From Nitrospirota bacterium (GTDB lineage: Bacteria; Nitrospirota; Thermodesulfovibrionia; Thermodesulfovibrionales; Dissulfurispiraceae), in contig SCQE01000077.1 of NCBI GenBank assembly GCA_004321915.1, positions 1 through 64,000 on the forward strand: a stretch of 64,000 nt of DNA, in the 5' to 3' direction. Numbering within the stretch: position 1 is the first letter of the stretch; each line of letters begins with the position of its first letter. Shown here one piece after another: positions 18,358 through 29,043 of this stretch. The notes below the pieces were generated by a model. It was given only the letters and a program-made list of their open reading frames with translations. It was not told the origin of the DNA and did not search any database. A program made the translations under genes and the position numbers.

Positions 18358-19089
18358 ATGGGCGTAAAATTAGAGAGAAAGAAGCCTAAGTGTTTATTGA
18401 CCTCGATTGTCTATCGCTTTAGCAAAATGCGTCTGCCTATAAGCGATAAGCTAAAGTTCCGTATTTTCCTCAATCTTGAATGGATATTCGAAAGATTGTG
18501 CACAGAACAGGCCTCGGCAGTTTATGGCAGCGACGGCATTATATCGAAAAAATCCACAGTACAGTTTCTGTCTAAACATATCAAGCCTGACGATACCGTT
18601 CTGGACTTGGGATGCGGTTACGGAGCGATAAGCTACAATGTTTCCATGATTGCTAAAAAAGTTGTGGGCGTTGATTATAACACCAAGGCCATCGAGGCCG
18701 CGCAAAAGAAGTATCAGAGAGAGAATTTGCGGTTCATACATGAAGAGGCTTTAAATTACTTAAGGAAGAGCGAAGAGAGGTTTAGCGTTTTAATACTTTC
18801 TCATGTGCTTGAGCATATAGATAATCCTAAAGACTTTTTGTCGGCATACTCAGGGTATTTCGAACATATTTTTATTGAAGTCCCTGATTTTGACAGGACC
18901 TTTTTGAACCATTTCAGGCAGGAGCAGAATATAGCCCAGTTGTATACGGATGCGGATCATGTAACTGAGTTTGACAGGGATGAGATGCATTCTCTGTTGT
19001 CAGATTTGAATCTTGAAGCGCTTCAAGCGGAATACCGTTATGGCGTTCAGAGGTTCTGGGTTAAGCGCAAAGGTAATGGGATTAATTAA
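18358..19089 (+). CDS. Class I SAM-dependent methyltransferase
   Basis: 243 residues. SAM motif I VLDLGCGYGAISYN (81-94), acidic VVGVDY, and LSHVLEHIDNPKDFL as motif post-II. The acceptor is unknown; the position between flippase and glycosyltransferase suggests glycan methylation. GAGGCG precedes the ATG. The last base of its stop is the first base of the next ATG. Confidence 0.82.
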   Translation: MGVKLERKKPKCLLTSIVYRFSKMRLPISDKLKFRIFLNLEWIFERLCTEQASAVYGSDGIISKKSTVQFLSKHIKPDDTVLDLGCGYGAISYNVSMIAKKVVGVDYNTKAIEAAQKKYQRENLRFIHEEALNYLRKSEERFSVLILSHVLEHIDNPKDFLSAYSGYFEHIFIEVPDFDRTFLNHFRQEQNIAQLYTDADHVTEFDRDEMHSLLSDLNLEALQAEYRYGVQRFWVKRKGNGIN

Positions 19090-20072
19090 TGCAGGGTGAG
19101 CATAACAGGCCGTTTTTTACCGTACATACTCCCTCATACAAAAGAGTTTCCTATCTTGAGAGAGTATGGGAAGCTCTCTGTAATCAGACATACAAGGATT
19201 TTGAATGGATAGTTGCCGATGACGGTTCGGATGACGGCACTTTGGAACTTCTAAAGAAATTAAAAAAACAATCTTCGTTTCCTGTAACTATAATTGCTGC
19301 GTCGCAAAGAGTCGGTAAAACTGTCCTAGATAATCATGCTGTAAAGTTAGCAAAAGGATATATGTTTATTTATCAGGATTCTGACGATGCGCTTAAACCT
19401 GATGCCTTGGAGCTTATCTATAATGAATGGAATACAATCCCGGAAATCGAAAGAGATTCTTACTGCGGCGTTACTGCGTTTTGCGAAGAGAACGGCCGCG
19501 TTATATCGTCGCAGTTGCCGCTTCCTGCGCCTTTTGATACCACATGGGTAGATTTGAAGTATAAATATAATGTTACCGGTGATATGTATTATTTTTGCAG
19601 AACGGATATCTTGCGTTCCTGCCTTCTGCCCGAAGTCGATTTTTATATGGCTGAGAGCGCATACAGGATTCCTATCGGAACAGCGTATAAGGCGAGGGTC
19701 ATAGATAAGGTGGTTGCAATAAAAGAGTATAATTCACCTAATTGCATATCGTTCAGCGGAAAGATGAAATATTGCCTCGGATATTTATATGCAATGGCAA
19801 TTTGCTGGAATGTGCTATCGGAGAAGCGACCTGAATTTTCGGTACGTCCTTTAAAAGAGCTTATTACTTATTTCAGATACGCTGTTCACGGAGATGTCGG
19901 GATATCCAAGGCGTGTGCTATGCTTAAGCGAAACCCGTCTATTTTAGCATCTATGCTGGTTTTACCCATATCCATGACGTTAGCACTAAAAGACAAACTG
20001 CAGGGAAAGGTCTGCAAGACCCACCTTGAATTTAACGACTCGGTAAAATCGTCAAAAATTTCTTACATATAA
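19089..20072 (+). CDS. Family 2 glycosyltransferase
   Basis: 327 residues with a clear GT-A domain: FTVHTPSYKRVSYLERV, VADDGSDDGT (about 40-49) and YQDSDDALKPDAL, whose DSDD binds metal and the nucleotide sugar. The C-terminal third is hydrophobic in part (ILASMLVLPISMTLAL). The start overlaps the previous stop by one base. Confidence 0.87.
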   Translation: MQGEHNRPFFTVHTPSYKRVSYLERVWEALCNQTYKDFEWIVADDGSDDGTLELLKKLKKQSSFPVTIIAASQRVGKTVLDNHAVKLAKGYMFIYQDSDDALKPDALELIYNEWNTIPEIERDSYCGVTAFCEENGRVISSQLPLPAPFDTTWVDLKYKYNVTGDMYYFCRTDILRSCLLPEVDFYMAESAYRIPIGTAYKARVIDKVVAIKEYNSPNCISFSGKMKYCLGYLYAMAICWNVLSEKRPEFSVRPLKELITYFRYAVHGDVGISKACAMLKRNPSILASMLVLPISMTLALKDKLQGKVCKTHLEFNDSVKSSKISYI

Positions 20073-20077
20073 CAGCC

Positions 20078-20905
20078 ATGGAAAATATTAGGCATACAGA
20101 AAGTGACGTTGAGCTTAGAATTCTTACGGGTATATCGAGGTTATTGCCTCGTATGCCCAAAGTCGGTGCCATAGGCAATTTCCTTAAGCGCATATATCTT
20201 CGCAAAAAAAGGAATCCGGTCGAAACCGAGATATTTGGCTATAAAATGGTACTTGACCCCGGAGAATATGTAGATGCCGAGATATTGTTTATCCCTCAAC
20301 TGTACGATTACAGAGAAATATCATTTTTGGAGAAGAATCTCGAAAAGGGCGACTGCTTTGTGGATGTTGGAACCCATTTGGGATTGTATTCTTTGGCGGC
20401 ATCCCTATGTGTCGGAGATGAAGGTTTTGTATTGGCTTTAGAGGCTAATCCAACCACCTGCCAAAAGCTTGGTTTTACGCTGAAGCGTAATAATATAAAG
20501 AACATAACCGCCGTAAATATCGGAGTCGCGGATAAAGCCTGTACGATGAGGCTTGGCTTGAACACTTCAGGCAACAGCGGCGGGGACAGTTTTGTTATTT
20601 CGCATGACGAGGGAGTGGATGTGGAGTGCCTTCCACTGCTCGATATACTGTCAATGCACAATATCTCGAAGGTTAGGGGAATGAAATTCGATATCGAAGG
20701 GTTTGAATTCAGGGTGCTCAGAAGATTTTTTGACGATGCGCCGCTTTCGCTTTATCCTGATTTTATAATACTGGAGTTTAATCCCGAGTTTATTGCCGTT
20801 GCAGGCGGAGACAGTCTGGATTTGGTAAAGAGCAAAGGATATTCTGAAGTGTTGAGAAGCCGCTTGAACTTTGTATTACAGAAAAGTGTAGCATTCGATA
20901 AATGA
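20078..20905 (+). CDS. FkbM-family methyltransferase (1)
   Basis: 275 residues. FVDVGTHLGLYSLAASL (about 94-110) is SAM motif I, ALEANPTTCQKL is motif II, and MKFDIEGFEFRVLRRFF is the family-typical late motif. FkbM enzymes O-methylate sugars and other hydroxyls. The start, ATG 20078, lies five bases after the preceding stop. Confidence 0.85.
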   Translation: MENIRHTESDVELRILTGISRLLPRMPKVGAIGNFLKRIYLRKKRNPVETEIFGYKMVLDPGEYVDAEILFIPQLYDYREISFLEKNLEKGDCFVDVGTHLGLYSLAASLCVGDEGFVLALEANPTTCQKLGFTLKRNNIKNITAVNIGVADKACTMRLGLNTSGNSGGDSFVISHDEGVDVECLPLLDILSMHNISKVRGMKFDIEGFEFRVLRRFFDDAPLSLYPDFIILEFNPEFIAVAGGDSLDLVKSKGYSEVLRSRLNFVLQKSVAFDK

Positions 20906-20924
20906 TTTTAGAGAGGAGTAATAG

Positions 20925-21785
20925 ATGAGAGTTGCAAAAGTCATTGCCACTTCTTTTGTTCCGAGAAGGGTTAGGGAGGAAACCGGATTGTCAGGTAATC
21001 CCGTGGGCTATTTTTCGCACAGCCAGAATTTCCCGACAAAAGAGTCTGTTGTTGATCTTATCAATTTCAATATCGAATGCGAACTGAAATGCAATCCGGG
21101 AGATCCAGTTGATCTGATAATCGTGAACAGCGATGTCGGGTGGCAGGACGGGAACAGTTTTCTGGATTCTATTGACGGTAAAATCCTTAAATACGGGAAA
21201 ATCCATATTCTGCACAGGGCAAATTTGGGCTGGTCTTTCGGGGCTTATAATCATGCCTTTAAAATGCTGGGGAATGATTACGATTATTTTATATTTACAG
21301 AGGACGATGTTGTTATAAGCAGGGATGGATACGCGTCGACAGGCATAGAACATTTTAATAGAACTAAAAATTGCGGTTTTTTAGCGTATTTGGGCTTGGC
21401 AATTCAAGGCTTGGATATCAAGGGGGATGATGCCTTTGCCGCGCATGGCGGTGTCGGGATAACGAGTTCTGCGGTTTTGAATGAGGTTGTTAAGAATTAC
21501 GGTTCGCTTCCGCACTGCGGTGAAAATGATTCTCAGGAATACACAAATATTTTGAGAAGTGAGATGGCTTTTACCAACAAGATATACAAATTAGGATATG
21601 AGCTTGTAAACATTCCGGAGAATATTAAGCTATATGATTATGCGTATGACATGATGAGGGGTATAGATGTGAAAAGATACCCGTCGCTGGCGGTTAAAAT
21701 GATGCTTAAAATAAAGCAAAAGGCATATAACCAGAAAATCATACGATCTATTTATCAATCCTGCAAAAAAGCTATTTCCAAGTAG
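20925..21785 (+). CDS. Putative glycosyltransferase, GT-A type
   Basis: 286 residues. LIIVNSDVGWQDG, HRANLGWSFGAYNHAF and YFIFTEDDVVISRDG (TEDD as a likely metal site, about 124-127) resemble family 2-type transferases, but the N-terminal nucleotide-binding part is unusual. Good AGAGGAG site before ATG 20925. It sits between two FkbM methyltransferases. Acceptor and donor unknown. Confidence 0.65.
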   Translation: MRVAKVIATSFVPRRVREETGLSGNPVGYFSHSQNFPTKESVVDLINFNIECELKCNPGDPVDLIIVNSDVGWQDGNSFLDSIDGKILKYGKIHILHRANLGWSFGAYNHAFKMLGNDYDYFIFTEDDVVISRDGYASTGIEHFNRTKNCGFLAYLGLAIQGLDIKGDDAFAAHGGVGITSSAVLNEVVKNYGSLPHCGENDSQEYTNILRSEMAFTNKIYKLGYELVNIPENIKLYDYAYDMMRGIDVKRYPSLAVKMMLKIKQKAYNQKIIRSIYQSCKKAISK

Positions 21786-21798
21786 AGGTGCAGACAAC

Positions 21799-22536
21799 AT
21801 GAAAAGACTTGTGCGTTCTTTCTTTAATTTATTTGGGTACGATTTTGTAAAAGCCCAATATAACAATGCAGATTTCGAAAAACATTTGTCGAATGTGATT
21901 GCCGCTAAAAATATCGATTGCATAATTGATGTTGGAGCAAACAAGGGGCAGTATGGCGAGTCTTTGAGAAAGATGGGTTACAAAGGCCGCATTGTTTCTT
22001 TTGAGCCTGTGAAATCGGTATTTAATGTGTTGAAAGAGAAGTGTGATAAGGACGACAGGTGGGATTGCTATAATCTGGCTTTAGGCGACAAAAAAGAGGA
22101 AAAGACCATTAATGTGTACCAAAGTACCGTATTTTCGTCCTTTCTGCAGGCTAATGAGTATTCGAAAAATATATGGCAGTCGCTCGAAAATGTTACTCCC
22201 GAGGTTGTAAATGTTGTCAGGCTGGATGATGTTTATGCTGAATTGGTCGGCAGAACAGGCTGTACTAACTGCATGCTTAAGCTCGATACTCAGGGATACG
22301 ATAAGCAGGCCTTTGATGGGGCTATAGGTTCGCTAAAACATATATTGGCTCTACAGTCGGAGTTAGCCTTAATACCTGTTTACGACGGCATGCTTCCTGT
22401 TTATGATGTTCTGAAAATATTTCATGAGCATAACTTCTTTATCAGCGGTATGTATCCGATTAATCGCGATGAATCCTTGGCGGTGATTGAATACGACTGC
22501 GTTCTTGTGAAAAAGGAATCTGCGCCCAAGATTTGA
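21799..22536 (+). CDS. FkbM-family methyltransferase (2)
   Basis: 245 residues. IIDVGANKGQYGESL (42-56) and VSFEPVKSVFNVL bind SAM. MLKLDTQGYDKQAFDGA corresponds to the late FkbM motif with Asp. It is only distantly similar to the FkbM gene at 20078, so not a recent copy. Start ATG 21799; the next gene begins inside its stop. Confidence 0.85.
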   Translation: MKRLVRSFFNLFGYDFVKAQYNNADFEKHLSNVIAAKNIDCIIDVGANKGQYGESLRKMGYKGRIVSFEPVKSVFNVLKEKCDKDDRWDCYNLALGDKKEEKTINVYQSTVFSSFLQANEYSKNIWQSLENVTPEVVNVVRLDDVYAELVGRTGCTNCMLKLDTQGYDKQAFDGAIGSLKHILALQSELALIPVYDGMLPVYDVLKIFHEHNFFISGMYPINRDESLAVIEYDCVLVKKESAPKI

Positions 22537-23657
22537 GCAGTATCACACATGCAACTCGTGTAGCCGGATCTTCGTTGCCCTGTATTATGCTGGTTACGAA
22601 TAAGCTGGAGGAATCACCCTCCGGCGGTCGTGAACTTCTATGCAGGTTGAATCATGATGCACTCAAGGAAATCTATGGTGACAGGCTCATTGTATTTGAG
22701 TTGTCAAAGTCTTCGATTCGGGGGCTGGCCTCGCTAATAGATGCGTTTATAGGATATATAGATGGACTTAGTGCTGAAACCATTGCCGATGCGCTCAGCC
22801 AAATTCATGACAGAAATGTCGAGAAGATATTTGTAGACGGTTCTAATTTCGGAGAGTTTGTAAGAGTCGTAAAGGCTAAATTTTCTAATGTTAGGATTTA
22901 TACTTTTTTTCACAATGTTGAGGCCAGATTTTTCTTAGGTGCTCTCAAGCAATTCAAGACTCTGCGTGCGGTAGGCGTGCTTGCAGCCAACTATCTGGCT
23001 GAGAGAAAGTCTGTTATTTTTAGCGACAAGATAATTTGTATGAACGAGAGGGACAGCCGTCTTCTTGAACGGGTTTATGGACGACCTGCAACAGATTTAT
23101 CGCCGATGTCGGTACAGGACAAGATGACATCAATCAAATCCGGGAGTGCAAAAAGTAATGCCGAAAAATTTGTGTTATTCGTTGGTGGGACATTCTACGC
23201 GAATCAATCAGGGATAGAGTGGTTTGTAAAGAATGTTGCGCCCCGAATCAGTATTAAGACCTGCATTGTCGGCAGGGGATTTGAAAAATTAAAAGATGAA
23301 CTTGAACTCAAAGGAAAAGTTGAGGTTGTAGGCGAGGTTGAATACCTTGAGGAGTGGTATTTGAATTCTTATTTTGTGATTGCGCCGATCTTCGATGGGT
23401 CTGGTATGAAGACAAAGGTTGCGGAGGCGTTGATGTTTGGAAAGAAAATCATAGGCACTCCGGAAGCGTTTGCAGGATACGAGGATATTGCTGACCGTGC
23501 CGGGCGTGTGTGTAGCTCTGCAGACGATTTTGTATCAGCCATTGACTCTGCGTGTGACATAGTGGAAAGCCCTTTTGACAAGGGGTTGCGTGAGATATAT
23601 GAAGCTAGATATTCACTCGATGCGGCAAGGGACCGTCTTAAGCTGATTATGAGTTAA
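22533..23657 (+). CDS. Family 4 (GT-B) glycosyltransferase
   Basis: 374 residues. LFVGGTFYANQSGIEWFVKN begins the C-terminal domain, and PIFDGSGMKTKVAEALMFGKK holds the donor site (Glu in VAEAL). This type resembles PslH-like transferases. TTG 22533 overlaps the previous TGA (TTGA). ATG 22587 is an alternative that removes 18 residues. Confidence 0.8.
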   Translation: MSSITHATRVAGSSLPCIMLVTNKLEESPSGGRELLCRLNHDALKEIYGDRLIVFELSKSSIRGLASLIDAFIGYIDGLSAETIADALSQIHDRNVEKIFVDGSNFGEFVRVVKAKFSNVRIYTFFHNVEARFFLGALKQFKTLRAVGVLAANYLAERKSVIFSDKIICMNERDSRLLERVYGRPATDLSPMSVQDKMTSIKSGSAKSNAEKFVLFVGGTFYANQSGIEWFVKNVAPRISIKTCIVGRGFEKLKDELELKGKVEVVGEVEYLEEWYLNSYFVIAPIFDGSGMKTKVAEALMFGKKIIGTPEAFAGYEDIADRAGRVCSSADDFVSAIDSACDIVESPFDKGLREIYEARYSLDAARDRLKLIMS

Positions 23658-23659
23658 AA

Positions 23660-24760
23660 ATGAAGGTGAGCGTTTTAGCGGCAAGGTATGCTATTTCAGG
23701 GGTTCCTCTTGCGCAACTCAGATTTGCGCAGGCTCTTGCTGGCTGCGGGCATAAGGTGAACTTTATTGTCGGCTTGGTAAATGACGGCTATGATTTGCCC
23801 TCAATTAATGGTATCAATGTGTCTGTTTTTAATAAGCGGCGTGTCATTAGCATGCTGATACCGCTAATCAGACATTTCAGAAAAGATAATCCAGATGTAA
23901 TTTTTTCCGCAGGTGATCATCTGAATGTCATTGTCTTAATTGCCGCTATTCTTTCCAGCTCTAAGGCAAAAATCAGCTGTTCGTCGCGGGTGACCCCGTT
24001 TGATACGTATTCGAATGTTTTTTTTACGAAACGATGGGTATTAAAGCTTCTCATGCGTATGGTTATGCGCAGGGCGGATGCATTGACCTGTGTATCCAAA
24101 GACATGGTTGATCAATACAGGCTTGTATTCAAGTCGCCTCCGCATGTTTGCGTTTATAACATTATTGTTGACAGCCGGTCGCGGGACAAGATGAATGAAG
24201 AAGTGGATGAAAAATGGCTTATCGATAAGAGTGAACCGGTTATAGTCGCGGCAGGCATGCTGGAGCCGTGGAAGGGGTTTTCGGATCTCATACTATCCAT
24301 GAAGGAACTTGCAAAGACAATAAAGGCTAAGTTGATAATTCTTGGGAACGGGTCATTGAGGGGAGAACTCCAGTCCCTTATAAATGAGCTTGGATTGATG
24401 CAGACCGTTAAATTGGCCGGATATGTGGATAATCCCTTGAAGTATTTCAGTCGTGCGGATGTATTTGTCTTGTCATCATACGTTGAAGGCATGCCTAATG
24501 TTTTGGTAGAGGCTATGATGTGCGGATGCACTCCGGTTTCGACCGACTGCCCCACGGGCCCGCGCGAATTATTGCAAGACGGGAAATACGGCTATCTTGT
24601 TCCTGTAAAGAATCCGTTGGCATTAGCAGAAGGCATTGAGAAGGCGCTCGATCATCCTATTTCTAAAGAGATTTTGTCCGAGGCTGTCAGGCCTTTTACC
24701 GAGAGCGAAGTTATAAAGAGGCATTTCGAGATTTTGCGAATAGAGGGCAGTTGTGGTTAA
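23660..24760 (+). CDS. Family 4 (GT-B) glycosyltransferase
   Basis: 366 residues. The N-terminal GVPLAQLRFAQALAGCGHKV is the acceptor domain; VAAGMLEPWKGFSDLI, IILGNGSLR and SSYVEGMPNVLVEAMMCG give the E-x7-E signature of retaining GT4 enzymes. The gene starts two bases after the preceding stop, and its own end overlaps the next gene by eight bases. Confidence 0.9.
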   Translation: MKVSVLAARYAISGVPLAQLRFAQALAGCGHKVNFIVGLVNDGYDLPSINGINVSVFNKRRVISMLIPLIRHFRKDNPDVIFSAGDHLNVIVLIAAILSSSKAKISCSSRVTPFDTYSNVFFTKRWVLKLLMRMVMRRADALTCVSKDMVDQYRLVFKSPPHVCVYNIIVDSRSRDKMNEEVDEKWLIDKSEPVIVAAGMLEPWKGFSDLILSMKELAKTIKAKLIILGNGSLRGELQSLINELGLMQTVKLAGYVDNPLKYFSRADVFVLSSYVEGMPNVLVEAMMCGCTPVSTDCPTGPRELLQDGKYGYLVPVKNPLALAEGIEKALDHPISKEILSEAVRPFTESEVIKRHFEILRIEGSCG

Positions 24761-25826
24761 AAAAACGGCTGTGATTTATTACGGCGGTTTTTTGTCCAAG
24801 ACCGGCGGAGCTTTTATGCATGCAAAGACAATTCAGGGCGGACTGCTCAGGATGGGGTGGGATGTTTCGATAATCACACTCGACAGTCTGCCTGTCTGGT
24901 GTCGGTACTTGCCACATCTTGTGCTGAAGTTTTTTAACTTTTTTTGCAATCCGCTTGGTTTTATATACAAAGGCTATGCCATCAAGGTTTTGTTTAAGCT
25001 GTTTTTCGATATAAAGGCGGATATTCGTATTTTTGAAGATATCTATTTTGCATGGAACTCCGAAGTACCATCAGTGACAATGATTCATGCCGTTTGGAGT
25101 GATAACCTGCAGGCTTTTTTCATGAGTACTGAACAGCAAAAGAGACTTAAAAGGTTCGAAGCAGACATCATAAACAGCTTAACTCATACGGTTATAACAG
25201 TGTCTCAACCGTACTTGGAGTATCTGAATAAAGAACATTTTTCTGATTATTCTTTAAAAAAAATTGATGTTGTAGAATTGGGGCTTGAGCAGTCGGAGTT
25301 CATAGGAATTCCGGCAACCGTTAGAAATAAAGGATCGATAGTTTATACCGGAGTTTTAGAGGCAAGGAAAAATATCACTTTTTTACTTGAGGTTTTTAAA
25401 AAACTTAGCTCTAATAATCCCGCTTATAAACTTACTATTATCGGTGATGGTCCCGATAAGGAAGAGCTCGTTTCGTTTGCAAAAAATAATGATTTGAATG
25501 TTGTTTTTTTAGGCAGATTGGAGCATGAGCAGGTTATAATCGAACTTCGTCGTCATGAAATATATCTGCATGCGTCGGTAAAGGAGTCATTTTCGTATTC
25601 TTTGCTCGAAGCAAAACTCTCCGGGCTCATAACCTGTGCGTATAAAAAATTGCAGGTGCCTGCCGAATTTATCGATGTAGCGATGAATTCATTCGATGTT
25701 GATGAGTGGTGCGGCAGGATATTGAGTATTGATATGATTCCTGTCGGATTCGAGTCCTGCAAATATACTGCCGAGAGGATGACTTTATCGACTCTAAATT
25801 TAGCGCTTCCATCAGGTGCACGATGA
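24753..25826 (+). CDS. Family 4 (GT-B) glycosyltransferase
   Basis: 357 residues. [19 protein letters not shown] starts the acceptor domain. [30 protein letters not shown] and [19 protein letters not shown] are the donor-domain motifs, with Glu before FSYSLLE. GTG 24753 follows AGAGGG. The stop overlaps the next start (ATGA). Confidence 0.86.
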   Translation: MVKKTAVIYYGGFLSKTGGAFMHAKTIQGGLLRMGWDVSIITLDSLPVWCRYLPHLVLKFFNFFCNPLGFIYKGYAIKVLFKLFFDIKADIRIFEDIYFAWNSEVPSVTMIHAVWSDNLQAFFMSTEQQKRLKRFEADIINSLTHTVITVSQPYLEYLNKEHFSDYSLKKIDVVELGLEQSEFIGIPATVRNKGSIVYTGVLEARKNITFLLEVFKKLSSNNPAYKLTIIGDGPDKEELVSFAKNNDLNVVFLGRLEHEQVIIELRRHEIYLHASVKESFSYSLLEAKLSGLITCAYKKLQVPAEFIDVAMNSFDVDEWCGRILSIDMIPVGFESCKYTAERMTLSTLNLALPSGAR

Positions 25827-26941
25827 AAAAAATACTCTCGGTATTTGGTACAAGACCTGAAGCCATAAAAATGGCTCCCGTTATTATGGAACTAAAAAAA
25901 TATCCGGAAATATTCTACAGCAGGGTTTGCGTTACGGCGCAGCACCGTGAAATGCTCGATCAGGTGCTTAGGCTTTTTGAAATAACACCAGATTACGATC
26001 TGGATATTATGGGACAAAGTCAGAGCCTGACCGAGATTACCTGTAAAGTACTGCAGGGGTTGGAGCCAGTGCTGGATGAGTTTCAGCCCGATATATTGCT
26101 GGTTCACGGCGATACCACAACTACTTTAGCGGCCAGTCTCGCGGCCTATTATAAAAAGATAGCTGTGGGGCATGTGGAGGCCGGCTTGCGTACAGATAAT
26201 ATTTATGCTCCATGGCCGGAGGAGATAAACCGAAGGGTGGCGGATTCCATCAGTAATTGGCACTTTGCCCCTACGGAACAGGCCAAACAAAATCTGTTAA
26301 AGAGCGGTATTGGCGCAAAATCCATTCTGGTTACAGGAAACACAATAATTGATGCGCTTCATTATGTGTCCGGAAAGCTGAGGTCGGATGGCATGTTGCA
26401 GAGTGAGATAGCCGGACACTTTAATTTTCTCGATCCGCTTAAGAGGCTTATATTGGTTACAGGACATCGCAGGGAGAATTTTGGAGACGGTTTTGAATCT
26501 ATATGCACTGCTTTGAAAACTATAGTAGAAACTCACGAAGATGTTGAAATTGTATATCCTGTTCATTTAAACCCCAATGTTCTGGAGCCTGTGACCCGTA
26601 TTTTATCCGGAAATAAAAGGATACATCTGATTCCACCGCAAGAATACCTGTCCTTCATTTACTTAATGGAACGCTCTTATCTAATACTTACCGACTCAGG
26701 AGGAGTTCAGGAAGAAGCTCCATCACTCGGCAAGCCTGTATTGGTTATGCGTGACACTACTGAACGCCCCGAGGCGGTAGAGGCGGGCACTGTGAAACTC
26801 GTCGGCACGGATACGGAGAAAATTATCAAAGAGGTTTCTATATTGCTGACCGACACTTCGGCCTATGAATTAATGAGCAAAGCGCATAATCCTTACGGAG
26901 ACGGAAAGGCTGCGAGGCGGATAGTAGAAGTGTTAAGATGA
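25823..26941 (+). CDS. wecB: UDP-N-acetylglucosamine 2-epimerase (non-hydrolysing)
   Basis: 372 residues, normal length. [12 protein letters not shown] (8-19), [33 protein letters not shown] and [15 protein letters not shown] are the WecB/MnaA signatures. It interconverts UDP-GlcNAc and UDP-ManNAc. No WecC-type dehydrogenase lies nearby, so either ManNAc itself is used or the dehydrogenase is elsewhere. A 66-base gap with GGAG follows before the O-acylation unit. Confidence 0.95.
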   Translation: MKKILSVFGTRPEAIKMAPVIMELKKYPEIFYSRVCVTAQHREMLDQVLRLFEITPDYDLDIMGQSQSLTEITCKVLQGLEPVLDEFQPDILLVHGDTTTTLAASLAAYYKKIAVGHVEAGLRTDNIYAPWPEEINRRVADSISNWHFAPTEQAKQNLLKSGIGAKSILVTGNTIIDALHYVSGKLRSDGMLQSEIAGHFNFLDPLKRLILVTGHRRENFGDGFESICTALKTIVETHEDVEIVYPVHLNPNVLEPVTRILSGNKRIHLIPPQEYLSFIYLMERSYLILTDSGGVQEEAPSLGKPVLVMRDTTERPEAVEAGTVKLVGTDTEKIIKEVSILLTDTSAYELMSKAHNPYGDGKAARRIVEVLR

Positions 26942-27007
26942 GGAAAGTCAGGGTAACACAAACAGTTACGAGTTTTGTTTTGATTTCTACATTATGGAGA
27001 AATTTTT

Positions 27008-28078
27008 ATGAAAGTTAAAGAACTGGTAAAAAACGTTTTTATTTTATTATTGCCTGCATTTGTTGTAACGATAATTTTCTTGGAGTTAGTATTCAGGTTT
27101 GTTATTCCAGCCAATCAAAGTCCGTATTATATTTTCGATACGAAAGATAACTTGATGAAAATGTCAACGGAGCCATTTAGCGATGGAGTAAGCACTTTGG
27201 GTCCTTTAGCGCAAGTGAGGGCAAGGTGGCATATTAATAACGAGGGCTGGAATAGTAATTTTGATTATAAAGAAAACCACGATAAGCCTGTGATCGCTCT
27301 TTTTGGAGCGTCTCTTATTGAGGCAACAATTGTGGATGTGAACCAAAGCGTATCTGCGAAACTGCACGAAATGCTGCACGGCGAATATTATTCGTATAGC
27401 TTTGGTATCGCAGGGGCTACTCTGTCTAACATGCTTCATACGTCGCGATATGCTGTTAAAAAATTCAGTCCGGATGTATTGGTTTTTAATGTAACACCCG
27501 GCTTGATTTTGCCCTCATCTTGTGCAGATAACGGTTTCCCCGGTTTTATGTGTTTAGAACCGAGAGGAGATGAATTTTCCGAGACAGTAAAACCTTATAT
27601 TCCCAAATCGGCGTATAGGCTTATAAGAAAAAGCGCCGTGGTTAGATATTTGTATCATAATATAGGAGTTCAAAAACTGGTGTTGCGTTTTTTGTATGCT
27701 GAGAAAAAAGAAACACCCCGGAATGTCATTGATAATGATTCTGCTCGCATAAGGATAAAGAAAGAAAGGATTCTTGATTACATCTTAAAGAGTATTAAGA
27801 ATGAAAACAAAGATAAGGTTGTTGTTATGTACAGTAATTCGGGAGAGGGCGTAGAGGGGTATTCAGATGATGAATTCGATATGGTGAAAGAAAGTTGTCA
27901 TAAGTACGGTATCCATTTTGTGAACCTCGGCAAAGAATTATCCGACATTGAGAAGAAATACGGTAAAAAAGTTGATTTCGGATTCGATGCCCACTGGAAC
28001 GCATTTGGGCATGAAAGTGTTGCAAAGATAATTTACGGTGAACTAAAAAAAATGAATATTATAAGAGGGCTGAAATAA
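27008..28078 (+). CDS. Membrane-anchored SGNH/GDSL-type hydrolase or O-acyltransferase partner (1)
   Basis: 356 residues. A single N-terminal hydrophobic segment (about 10-33) suggests an inner-membrane anchor with the rest periplasmic. ALFGASLIEA carries the nucleophile Ser102 (block I), and DAHWNAFGH near 327-335 is the Asp-x-x-His block; there the spacing DAHWN is as in AlgJ/AlgX-like proteins. With the MBOAT at 29044 it probably transfers acyl groups to the glycan in the periplasm. Confidence 0.78.
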   Translation: MKVKELVKNVFILLLPAFVVTIIFLELVFRFVIPANQSPYYIFDTKDNLMKMSTEPFSDGVSTLGPLAQVRARWHINNEGWNSNFDYKENHDKPVIALFGASLIEATIVDVNQSVSAKLHEMLHGEYYSYSFGIAGATLSNMLHTSRYAVKKFSPDVLVFNVTPGLILPSSCADNGFPGFMCLEPRGDEFSETVKPYIPKSAYRLIRKSAVVRYLYHNIGVQKLVLRFLYAEKKETPRNVIDNDSARIRIKKERILDYILKSIKNENKDKVVVMYSNSGEGVEGYSDDEFDMVKESCHKYGIHFVNLGKELSDIEKKYGKKVDFGFDAHWNAFGHESVAKIIYGELKKMNIIRGLK

Positions 28079-28080
28079 TT

Positions 28081-29037
28081 ATGGATAAATTTAAAAATAT
28101 TGCCGGTCTGGTATGCATAGCAGTTATATCTTTCGTTTTGTCATTGCTTTTCGCCGAACTCCTTATAAGGCTGAAGAATAATTCTATGACTAATTACGAT
28201 ATCGAGATGTGGAAGTATGCAAAAGAATTGAAAATTAAGAGCGACAATCCACTGTTGGGGCACGAGCATATACCTTCCAAAACGGCTGTCTTGCAATCTG
28301 TTCCAATAAGGATTAATGAGCAGGGGTTGAGGGGCGGACCTGTTTCGGATAACGGAGAGTCAAAAAGGCGTATTTTGTTTTTAGGCGGTTCCATAGCTTT
28401 GGGATGGGGTGTTTCCGAGGATAAAGTTTTGACCTCTAAGTTGGAAAAGATGATGGGTAATGCAGAGGTCTTAAATGCGGGCATTGGTAATTACAATGCC
28501 GCAAGGTATGTGGAAAGATTTCTGACTAAACTGACAGGGCTGAATCCGACAGATATAGTCGTACTATATTTTTTGAGGGATGCAGAGCGCCTTGAGGCGG
28601 GTGGGGGAAACTGGCTGCTTCGCAATAGTCAGTTGGCCGTAACGCTGTGGACTGCTGTAAATCGCGTTTTCAAGGCCACCGGAGAGGATGTTCTGGAGAA
28701 GCATTATGTGTCGGTATATGACAAAAATTCAGTGGGATTTAAAGAAATGGATGATGCCCTAAAGAGGCTGAGCACTTATGCCTCTAAACATAAGATTCGT
28801 ATCTATCTGGCCATGACCCCGGACGTGCATAACCTGAAGAATTATAAATTTTCGTATGTTCACGAAATCATGCGAGAAACGGCTAATAAATACGGATATA
28901 CCTATATTGATTTATTCCCGGCATTTAAAGGTTTGGCTCCGGAAGAAGTATGGGCAATGCCCGGAGATCCTCATCCCAATGCATTGGGGCATGAAAAAAT
29001 GGCAGGAGCTATTTACCCGGTTCTCTCCTCACGGTAA
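28081..29037 (+). CDS. Membrane-anchored SGNH/GDSL-type hydrolase (2)
   Basis: 318 residues. Hydrophobic helix at about 8-28, then LFLGGSIALGWGV with Ser104 as nucleophile. GIGNYNAARY contains the family Asn, and GDPHPNALGHEKMA at 295-308 gives the catalytic Asp-x-His. It lies two bases after the first SGNH gene. Two SGNH proteins with one MBOAT suggest either two acylation sites or acyl transfer plus removal. Confidence 0.8.
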   Translation: MDKFKNIAGLVCIAVISFVLSLLFAELLIRLKNNSMTNYDIEMWKYAKELKIKSDNPLLGHEHIPSKTAVLQSVPIRINEQGLRGGPVSDNGESKRRILFLGGSIALGWGVSEDKVLTSKLEKMMGNAEVLNAGIGNYNAARYVERFLTKLTGLNPTDIVVLYFLRDAERLEAGGGNWLLRNSQLAVTLWTAVNRVFKATGEDVLEKHYVSVYDKNSVGFKEMDDALKRLSTYASKHKIRIYLAMTPDVHNLKNYKFSYVHEIMRETANKYGYTYIDLFPAFKGLAPEEVWAMPGDPHPNALGHEKMAGAIYPVLSSR

Positions 29038-29043
29038 ATAAGT